NCBI GenBank assembly: GCA_964503315.1
Contig: CAZCZL010000005.1
Coordinates: 175,267 to 239,266 of the forward strand
DNA length: 64,000 bases
DNA from: FEB-12 sp964503315
Lineage (GTDB): Bacteria > Zixibacteria > MSB-5A5 > GN15 > FEB-12
Direction: 5' to 3'
The notes beneath the pieces are model-generated. The model was given only the letters and a program-made list of their open reading frames with translations, ran no database searches and was not told the origin of the DNA. Positions 42,618-49,600 of the stretch are shown here, piece after piece. The number at the start of each line of letters is the position of its first letter. Positions within the stretch are counted from its first letter, which is position 1. The translations under genes were made by a program, and so were the position numbers.

Positions 42618-44014
42618 GACACCGTTTGATCGTTATCCTATGGTGCGCACTACTAATAGTGTCGCAGTTGGCTGTTGCTTCAGACGGTCCTCCTGATCGA
42701 ATTCGTTTCAAGCCGAACGAGATCATCTGCAAGCTTTTGCCGGGGTTCAGTATTGATTCTCTCAATACCGAGTTCGGTACGACTATCAAGAGCCATCAGA
42801 CAACCACTGACTGCTATTTGCTGAATATTCCGCCGGGGGCGGATGTCGATTCGTTGGCCGGACTCATAGCTCAGGAGGCGGGGGTTGTTTTCTGCAATCC
42901 GAATTTCTACCTGGCTGTGCCGGAAGGTCTGCAAAGCAGTTCGCCGTTTCTGGATCAGAACTACACCATTGACATCACCGGTCAGTTGCCGGCGACCACC
43001 CTGAATTTGACGGCGGCTCAGGATATCAGCACTGGCGATAATGTGAAGATCGCGTTGATCGATGGCGGAGTGTTTTTCGATCATCCTGAATTGTCGCGAA
43101 CAGAGGGTCTGGTGGTGCCGCGCTGGGATTATGTGGATGAAGATATTGACCCGACCGATGTCACCGGTGGCTCAATGTCGGGACACGGAACCTTCATCAC
43201 TGGGTTGCTCAAACTGGTAGCGCCGAATGCGGATGTGCTGGTTTATCGCGTTCTGGATTCGTCGGGAATGGGGGATGGCTACTCAATCGCGGACGCCGTG
43301 CTCCAGGCGGTCGCGGACAGTTGCCGAGTCATTAGTTTGAGCCTCGGCATGGTTGGTTTCCACGATGCTCTGGACGAAGCGCTAAAGTTCGCGCACCAGA
43401 GTAATGTCTTGATTGTCACCTCGGCGGGAAACGACTCGACCGACCTCGGGAGCATTTTCCCGTTTCCTGCCGAGCGCACTTATTGTCTTGCCGTCATGGC
43501 GGTAGACTCTCTCGACCTCAAAGCGGACTTTTCCAACTATGGGACAAAGGTCGACCTCTGCGCGCCTGGAACGATGATTTATGGTCCCTATCCCGACTCT
43601 ATATATGCTTGGTGGAATGGAACCAGTTTCGGTGTGCCCTTCGTCGCTGGCGTGGCGGCTATGGTATTGCAGGTACATCCAGAATACACCGTTGACCAAC
43701 TTGACAGCGCCCTCCTGGTGACCGCGCGAGATCTCGATAGTCTCAACCCGCTTTATGCAGGTCTTCTTGGGGCTGGTATGATCGACCCTATTGCTGCCCT
43801 GAATTACATTTATACCGTAACGTTGGGGGACCTGACAACGGACGGTATTGTTGACCTGTCGGATCTCTCACTGTTGGTGGCATATATGCTCGGAACGTTT
43901 CCGACCTCACCTGGTATCGCCGCAGACCTCAATTGTAGCGGCGGAGTCGACCTCACCGACCTGTCAATTCTGATCTCATATATCGTTGTGGGACAACCTC
44001 TTTCCTGTCCGTAG
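42614..44014 (+). CDS. Secreted subtilisin-like (S8) protease with dockerin-like tail
   Basis: 466 residues from ATG 42614, which overlaps the CHAT stop as ATGA and follows GGAGG. A signal peptide (1-22) and a propeptide with PNEIICKLLPGFS (about 30-105) precede the S8 domain with Asp150 (ALIDGG), His191 (GHGTFI), oxyanion Asn273 (SAGND) and Ser338 (NGTSFGVPF). The triad is complete. The C-terminus (about 408-466) is a dockerin type I-like pair: GDLTTDGIVDLSDLSLLV and DLNCSGGVDLTDLSILI, with calcium-loop aspartates. It should act outside the inner membrane. Being last in the sigma/anti-sigma/CHAT operon, it may be the effector of that cascade or act on surface proteins. Confidence 0.9.
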   Translation: MRHRLIVILWCALLIVSQLAVASDGPPDRIRFKPNEIICKLLPGFSIDSLNTEFGTTIKSHQTTTDCYLLNIPPGADVDSLAGLIAQEAGVVFCNPNFYLAVPEGLQSSSPFLDQNYTIDITGQLPATTLNLTAAQDISTGDNVKIALIDGGVFFDHPELSRTEGLVVPRWDYVDEDIDPTDVTGGSMSGHGTFITGLLKLVAPNADVLVYRVLDSSGMGDGYSIADAVLQAVADSCRVISLSLGMVGFHDALDEALKFAHQSNVLIVTSAGNDSTDLGSIFPFPAERTYCLAVMAVDSLDLKADFSNYGTKVDLCAPGTMIYGPYPDSIYAWWNGTSFGVPFVAGVAAMVLQVHPEYTVDQLDSALLVTARDLDSLNPLYAGLLGAGMIDPIAALNYIYTVTLGDLTTDGIVDLSDLSLLVAYMLGTFPTSPGIAADLNCSGGVDLTDLSILISYIVVGQPLSCP

Positions 44015-44041
44015 TCGCGACAGCTCGCGGCTATCCAACCG

Positions 44042-44075
44042 ACCGGGGTCCCCAGCAGACCCCGGTTTTTTTTTC
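44042..44075 (+). terminator. Rho-independent terminator of the sigma-CHAT-subtilase operon
   Basis: Stem ACCGGGGTC (44042-44050) pairs with 44058-44066, loop of seven, followed by nine T residues. It marks a clear operon end 28 bases past the subtilase stop. Confidence 0.9.
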
Positions 44076-44203
44076 ATAGACAGATCGTACTATTTTCTTT
44101 GACTCGCCGGAACGGTTCAGGTGGCCTCGCGCTCTGCTGATTGGAACAGGACGGAAATGAACTGAATGCTGGGCAGACTAACCATCTCTTAGGAGGCTGT
44201 AGT

Positions 44204-45175
44204 ATGAAATCACATTGGATTCGCATGATGGTAGCGAGCGCGGCGCTGCTGATGGTAGTGATCGTCGGCTGCAACAAGTCGCCGATGGACTCGGTATCAT
44301 CTAATCCGACCGGGACAACCTATGACGAATTCTCCAACCCGTCGACTGCTTTTGCTGCCGTAGTTGAAGGGCCGCAGATCAAAGCGCGCGTGGAGACCGT
44401 CGATCAGAATCGTCGTATGTTAACCTTTGAAGGCGAACCGGACACCGTCGTTGCTCTGCAGAATTGCCAGATCGTCCGTTCAAATAACACGAATGAATCG
44501 CCGATCCCCTTCGTCAACATCAAGCCGGGTGACTCCTGTGAAGTAAGATGCGAGCAGAACCAGAACGGTTACCTCTACGCCTGGCACATTAAAGTGTGCG
44601 GGGAAGACTGCAACTATGACTTGGCGTTCCGCGACACGATCCTGACGATCGATTATGCACTCAATCAATTCACCGTGGTCGGTCGCAATGAGACCATCCT
44701 CGTGGATTCACATACGGTCATCTTTGGCGTCACTCCGATGTGGAATACTGATCCGAAGAACGAGAACCCCGGTCCTGCCGCGGCCAAAGTGGATCCGTCG
44801 GACAACGGCAACGCGGGCCTCAATCGTGTGAACTACCTCTTTACCGATTTGGCGGAAGGTGATGTTCTGGAGATCCGGGCCAGAGTCATCGATGAGAACA
44901 CGCTGTTGGCTGTCTACATCAAAGTCGCTAATTGTGAAAACAAGGCGAAGTGTGAACTGTTTGAATCAACCCTGGCTACGATTGATTATGAGACGCGCTT
45001 GGTGACATTTACGGACCAGCTCTGGATCGGTTGGGTCTGCCCCGGCGCAAGCCTTCTGGATGCGGCTGGCGCAGAGCTGACGCTTGAAGATTTCGTGGCT
45101 GGTGATATGGTATCCGTTAAGGGTGTGCCGCTGGAAGGGGATACCCTGAAGGTGAGTCTTCTTCAGAAGATGTAA
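44204..45175 (+). CDS. Lipoprotein with DUF5666-like beta-barrel repeats
   Basis: 323 residues from ATG 44204, preceded by AGGAGG; an upstream in-frame ATG at 44141 has no role in the signal peptide. Lipobox VVIVGC, then NKSPMDS. The mature part has three related segments beginning KARVETVDQNRRMLTFEG, LTIDYALNQFTVVGR and LATIDYETRLVTFTD, each ending in a DxxEVR/DVLEIRA/DMVSVKG strand. This is the pattern of DUF5666 OB-like domains. Cysteines occur in pairs (CGEDCNYD, CENKAKCE), perhaps disulfides. It is monocistronic between two terminators. The function is unknown. Confidence 0.7.
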   Translation: MKSHWIRMMVASAALLMVVIVGCNKSPMDSVSSNPTGTTYDEFSNPSTAFAAVVEGPQIKARVETVDQNRRMLTFEGEPDTVVALQNCQIVRSNNTNESPIPFVNIKPGDSCEVRCEQNQNGYLYAWHIKVCGEDCNYDLAFRDTILTIDYALNQFTVVGRNETILVDSHTVIFGVTPMWNTDPKNENPGPAAAKVDPSDNGNAGLNRVNYLFTDLAEGDVLEIRARVIDENTLLAVYIKVANCENKAKCELFESTLATIDYETRLVTFTDQLWIGWVCPGASLLDAAGAELTLEDFVAGDMVSVKGVPLEGDTLKVSLLQKM

Positions 45176-45226
45176 CAATCGGTTCTTCTGCGAGTGAGGA
45201 AGGGTTCGTTACCTCAGAACCGAACT

Positions 45227-45260
45227 ACCGAGCCGGGTCACACCGGCTCGGTTTGTTATT
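45227..45260 (+). terminator. Rho-independent terminator after the DUF5666-like gene
   Basis: Stem ACCGAGCCGG (45227-45236) pairs with 45243-45252, loop GTCACA, followed by TTGTTATTTC. Confidence 0.75.
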
Positions 45261-45397
45261 TCATACCAGGTGCTGGACCGAAGCGCATGCTCTCTATGAG
45301 AATTCACCACATACTCCTCAAATCTCTTCCAGTAGCTCTTGACTTTGTAGATAATTTCATCCATGCTAAGGTAACATCAAAGCGAAAGGGACCTTCT

Positions 45398-46798
45398 ATG
45401 AAGAACAGCTCCTCTAAATCGCCTCTCCTCGAACTGCTCATGCCAATTCTATTTGTCAGCGCTCTCACTGGACTGCTAATGGTCAATGCGTTGGCCGGAC
45501 CAACTGGCACAGTCAAAGCAGGAGATGCCGCGCTAGGGACGATCAAATATGAAGCATTTGAGACACCGGAGTTTTGTGGCGCTTCCTGTCATGTCGACTT
45601 CTACCAGCAGTGGAAGCAGGCAATGATGTCTCAGGCATACACGCACCATTGGGATGAGATCGAATATTTCAAACTGGCCGTGCCCCACGCGGAAAAAGAT
45701 CACGTAGTTGCGGGAGTTAAGGCCGGATGTAATGGGTGCCACGCGCCACTTGCATTTTTGGCAGGCGATGTACCGCCGCCACTTCCCGCGGCCAACAGCC
45801 GGGCCAACGAGTCCGTCTCCTGCGATCTGTGCCATAGTCTGACCGGGTTCGAGGGGGACACCCCATTCAATTTCAATTGGATCGCCGAGCCAGGTGATGT
45901 CAAGTACGGCCCCCGGGAGACAGTGGACTCTCCAGCACACAAAGGAAAGAAATCAGACTTTTTGGCCAGCGCCGAATACTGTGGAACCTGCCACAATGAA
46001 AAGGATCCGTACGGGATCTGGGTCAAATCGACACACCTTGAGTGGAAGGAAGGTCCCTACGCCGCCCAGGGCGTTCCCTGCCAGTCCTGCCACATGACGA
46101 AGACAGCTGGTGTCACCGCTAGCATGGGTACCGTGTACCCTGACGCTCGACAGCACCTCTTCCATGGAGCGCATGACCCGGGTAAAGTTCGCGGCACGAT
46201 CGAGCTGCGTATCCATCCAGATATCCGTGAAGTCGAGCCTGGTTCCACCGCCAAATTCACGGTCGCGCTATTCAACCAGAAGACAGGTCACAAATTCCCC
46301 ACCGGTTCGGTTGAAGACAGGATCCTCTGGCTGCATGTCGAGGCTACGGATGCCAATGGTAAGATCTATCATCTCGCGGTCGACAAGAAGGGATTTGACG
46401 GTGAAGAATACACTATCGCCGCAGATGAACTTGCCTACCAGGATATGGGGATTGCTCTGAATGACCCGAATTTCAAAGGAGTGCAACGGGACGGCGTGCC
46501 TGTCGGCGATCGCATTTTCCGGATGCCGTATTTTGATCCGCAGGGAAGAATGACCATCCAGCAATGGAATACCAAGACACTCGGCGTCGACTACCGTCTA
46601 GGACCACGCGAGACCAAACTGGAGACTTTTACCTTTAATCTTCCAGTCGATGTTGCCCCTGGACCAATGACCGTCAAAGCCACGCTCAACTACGCCAAGT
46701 TGGTGAAACCGGTGGCAGACCTGTTGGGTGTGCCAGCCGAAGAATCAGAGCCGCTGGTGGTAAACGACCACTTTACCACACTGACTGTTCTGCCATAA
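45398..46798 (+). CDS. Pentahaem-type periplasmic cytochrome c (cytochrome c554-like) with C-terminal beta domain
   Basis: 466 residues from ATG 45398, preceded by AAAGGG and followed by a signal anchor (PILFVSALTGLLMVNALAG); the open frame to 45194 lacks a ribosome site. The N-terminal half has four CxxCH motifs (CNGCH, CDLCH, CGTCH, CQSCH) and one FCGASCH with three residues between the cysteines. Supporting His-rich segments include YTHHWDE. This resembles the cytochrome c554/multihaem family of PF13435 type. Residues about 255-460 form a beta-sandwich without haem (FTVALFNQKTGHKFPTG...). The next gene, an outer-membrane haem-porin, starts 15 bases downstream. The two should form an electron-transfer pair. 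Confidence 0.85.
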   Translation: MKNSSSKSPLLELLMPILFVSALTGLLMVNALAGPTGTVKAGDAALGTIKYEAFETPEFCGASCHVDFYQQWKQAMMSQAYTHHWDEIEYFKLAVPHAEKDHVVAGVKAGCNGCHAPLAFLAGDVPPPLPAANSRANESVSCDLCHSLTGFEGDTPFNFNWIAEPGDVKYGPRETVDSPAHKGKKSDFLASAEYCGTCHNEKDPYGIWVKSTHLEWKEGPYAAQGVPCQSCHMTKTAGVTASMGTVYPDARQHLFHGAHDPGKVRGTIELRIHPDIREVEPGSTAKFTVALFNQKTGHKFPTGSVEDRILWLHVEATDANGKIYHLAVDKKGFDGEEYTIAADELAYQDMGIALNDPNFKGVQRDGVPVGDRIFRMPYFDPQGRMTIQQWNTKTLGVDYRLGPRETKLETFTFNLPVDVAPGPMTVKATLNYAKLVKPVADLLGVPAEESEPLVVNDHFTTLTVLP

Positions 46799-46813
46799 AG
46801 GAGTTGAACTACC

Positions 46814-47989
46814 ATGGACATTCTCAAGAGACATGCGGCAGTATTCGCTCTCGGGCTAATAGCGGCAGTCGTGCTCATACAAACAGCGGAGGCGATTCCC
46901 GCATTTGCCCGCAAGTACGCCATGAGCTGTACTACCTGTCACGCGCCGTATCCGCGTCTCAAACCCTATGGAGACGAGTTTGCGGGAAATGGGTTCACGC
47001 TGAAGGACAAAGACGCTCCGCGCTATTTCGTAGATGCCGGCGACCAGAACCTTTCACTTATTCGTGAACTCCCCCTGGCTGTGCGACTGGAAGGCTTTAC
47101 GCAGTTTGCCTCCAAGCCCGGAGACAGATTCGACTTTACGTCGCCGTACAACCTGAAATTGCTCTCGGGCGGAGCGCTGGCCAAAAACATCTCGTATTAC
47201 TTCTATTTCTTCTTCAGCGAACGTGGAGAGGTCGCCGGGATAGAGGACGCATTCATCATGTTCAATGATATTGGATCCTCGGAACTGGACATTTACGTGG
47301 GTCAATTCCAGGTTTCTGATCCACTGTTCAAGCGTGAAGTGCGTCTGTCGTACGAAGACTATCAGATATATCGAGTCAAACCGGGACTCTCCAGTATAGG
47401 CCTGACCTATGACCGGGGGATCATGATGACCTATGGGTTCGAATCAGGGACGGACATAACCCTGCAAGTCCTGAACGGCAACGGAATCGGCCATGCCGAC
47501 GACAATCGCCTGTACGACAATGACAAATACAAGGCGGTGCTTGGTCGGATAAGTCAGGATATCGGCGAGTATTTCAGGATTGGCGGGTTTGGATATTTCG
47601 GTAAAGAGGGCCCCAACTGCGACTCCACCAACGAGGTCTGGCTGGCCGGTCCAGACGCGAGTATAACGACGGACAAAGTAGTACTGAATCTTCAGTATGT
47701 CGAGCGCCGCGATGACAACCCGTCATTGGATATGACCAAGCCGCCTGAGCTTGAAACGCACGGTGGCTTTGCCGAACTGATCTGGCTGCCGAATGGAGAC
47801 CGGACCACCTGGTATGCGATGGCGTTGTACAACAACGTCGACTCAGACCAGCCTGATCTCAAGTATGAATCATTTGCGGCGCATGTCGGGTACCTGATGC
47901 GCACCAACATACGGCTAACAGCGGAACTGGTCTTTGATATTGAGGACGAGGAGACACGGTTCCTCCTCGGCTTTGTATCGGCGTTTTGA
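46814..47989 (+). CDS. Outer-membrane haem-porin fusion (Cyc2-like architecture)
   Basis: 391 residues, ribosome site AGGAG. A signal peptide (about 1-25) is followed directly by a monohaem segment FARKYAMSCTTCHAPYPRL with KPYGDEFAGNGF. After that come about 16 amphipathic strands forming a porin-like barrel to the C-terminal Phe (LLGFVSAF). This order, one CxxCH immediately before a barrel, is the Cyc2 layout of iron-oxidising bacteria. Many fused cytochrome-porins of this shape exist without proven iron chemistry, so only an outer-membrane electron-transfer role is claimed. It is co-transcribed with the pentahaem gene. Confidence 0.8.
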   Translation: MDILKRHAAVFALGLIAAVVLIQTAEAIPAFARKYAMSCTTCHAPYPRLKPYGDEFAGNGFTLKDKDAPRYFVDAGDQNLSLIRELPLAVRLEGFTQFASKPGDRFDFTSPYNLKLLSGGALAKNISYYFYFFFSERGEVAGIEDAFIMFNDIGSSELDIYVGQFQVSDPLFKREVRLSYEDYQIYRVKPGLSSIGLTYDRGIMMTYGFESGTDITLQVLNGNGIGHADDNRLYDNDKYKAVLGRISQDIGEYFRIGGFGYFGKEGPNCDSTNEVWLAGPDASITTDKVVLNLQYVERRDDNPSLDMTKPPELETHGGFAELIWLPNGDRTTWYAMALYNNVDSDQPDLKYESFAAHVGYLMRTNIRLTAELVFDIEDEETRFLLGFVSAF

Positions 47990-48075
47990 TGCCCTGTGTT
48001 GTGACTAGTTGACAGGGGTGACGCCGAAGAGGGGATACCTGTCGACAGTCGTTCCCGCGAAATGACGAGAAGAAG

Positions 48076-48104
48076 AAAGGCCGGGCGCGCGCCCGGCCTT
48101 TGCT
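48076..48104 (+). terminator. Terminator hairpin after the haem-porin gene
   Basis: A perfect 11-bp stem AAAGGCCGGGC (48076-48086) pairs with 48091-48101, loop GCGC, then TTTGCTG. It lies 86 bases past the stop codon. Confidence 0.65.
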
Positions 48105-48304
48105 GTGTAGCACCCACAGCATGGAACCCGTTACTTTTGTGCCAGCCGTTGACACAGCTGATCAGATTCCTGCCAAGCAGAGTAGGTCATCATTGTATCC
48201 GTTCCACCTGTCCTGATTTCCTGAAAACATTCTCCATATCCAATCAGTGAATGGTCGAGGCGGTGATGCGGGGACGGCGCTTTCAGCTGAACTGACAAAG
48301 GAGA

Positions 48305-48326
48305 GCCCGCCCTCGGGGAGGCGGGC
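48305..48326 (-). terminator. Terminator hairpin after the caspase-like gene
   Basis: GCCCGCC (48305-48311) pairs with GGCGGGC (48320-48326). On the minus strand it lies about 30 bases past the stop and is followed by TCTCCTTTGT. Confidence 0.55.
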
Positions 48327-48355
48327 CTTCATCACGGGATATTAGTCAGACCTGA

Positions 48356-49237
48356 TCAGATGTCCAGGTCGCCGGTGTAGAGATCTTTATGAGCAGGGTC
48401 AACTTTCAATTTGTTGGCAGTCGCCCATGCTTTCATGTTCACTTCGGCGTAGGTGGATATCTCCTCATTATATATTAGTCCCTGATTAATAGCGCCATAG
48501 AGGAAGTAGTAGGTCCAGGCGCCATTTTGCAGGTCGGGTGCATCATAAGAATATTTCGACGTTGATGCTGTGGACAGGACCGTACCGGTCTTGCAGTCGG
48601 CGAGGAAGTCGCCGATCACGCAGGCATCAAGATTGATTGTCTTTTTGGTACAATTCGCGGCGTTTAGGTATCCCATGACGTACGCATGGGTTAGGTAGTA
48701 AAGATCGCGCGAAATGATACTTGATCCGCCTGATGGTCGGACCTTGGTACCGTGGCCGGAATAAAAGAAAGCGATCTCGTCGCCTGCTACAGCGGCATCA
48801 CGCAGCCAGATCAGTCCGGCCTGAATATTCGCGGCCGAAGCGTTGTAGTCAATGTCGCTGCGCACCGTGAATCCTTGAGTGTTGAGGAACGCGATGACAT
48901 CGCGAGCGTCGTCGTCGCAGTAAGTCAAGTCATTGGTGGTGCCATCGTAGTCGGAGATGCCTATGACATACGCGTACTTGTGTGCGGGGGTCGGGTTTGG
49001 GTCGGCGGCGGACATGCCGGGCGTCTCCTCGCGTTCCACCATCTCCGAGACACTGCCGAACTTGATGAACGACTGCTTCACCGCATCCGGACGGTTATCG
49101 ACGAATTCCGGACGCTGAACCAGCGTTCCGGGAGTGCTCAGGTCATCATTGGGACCAGTAATGTTCGGTTCATCGGAACACCCAAAGAATGCCGTGACCA
49201 CGGCCAGCATACACAACAGCAATAGTAGCCTTTTCAT
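48356..49237 (-). CDS. Caspase-like (C14) peptidase lipoprotein
   Basis: 293 residues. The signal peptide ends FFGC (Cys20) followed by SDEPN, a lipoprotein. Residues about 87-290 are a caspase/metacaspase p20-like domain: KYAYVIGISDYDG, CDDDARDVIAFLNTQGF, catalytic His162 in FFYSGHG and Cys206 in NLDACVIGDF. Both catalytic residues are present. The region between Cys20 and the domain (21-85) may be a linker or propeptide. AGAGG lies seven bases before the ATG. Being exported is unusual for metacaspases, which mostly act in the cytoplasm. It could process other surface proteins. The gene is monocistronic. Confidence 0.85.
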   Translation of the reverse strand: MKRLLLLLCMLAVVTAFFGCSDEPNITGPNDDLSTPGTLVQRPEFVDNRPDAVKQSFIKFGSVSEMVEREETPGMSAADPNPTPAHKYAYVIGISDYDGTTNDLTYCDDDARDVIAFLNTQGFTVRSDIDYNASAANIQAGLIWLRDAAVAGDEIAFFYSGHGTKVRPSGGSSIISRDLYYLTHAYVMGYLNAANCTKKTINLDACVIGDFLADCKTGTVLSTASTSKYSYDAPDLQNGAWTYYFLYGAINQGLIYNEEISTYAEVNMKAWATANKLKVDPAHKDLYTGDLDI

Positions 49238-49600
49238 GTGAGACCTCTTCTAATGGTTAATGAATACAGATTGTTGAAGAGGGAGTTCACCCCGATACAG
49301 AACAGAACGACCTCCTCGCGCGAAGGGCGTACCGGCTAGGTTGCTGTGAAATCTCCCGCCTAGGAGATCGGGGCGAGAGACGACAGTCTGTGGGTGCTAG
49401 CCCAATATAAACAAAAAACAGGTACGGATGTCCACAATAATCTGAGAAGCATTCAATAGTTAGAGGGAGGGAGGCTTAAAAGCGGAAGTAGCAACAGTTG
49501 CGGCAATACGCGGGCTCTGCGAGACACATTCTGCAACTGGGTGGTCGAAAATGCGGTTTAGCATGGCCCGGCCTTCATTTGGACTGGCGAGAAGCACAAG
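49238..49600. other. Intergenic region between caspase-like and esterase genes
   Basis: 363 bases with no gene. The promoter of the caspase-like gene must lie on the left; a TATATT near 49404 on the minus strand is a possible -10 without a good -35. I see no tRNA or hairpin terminator. Confidence 0.35.
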
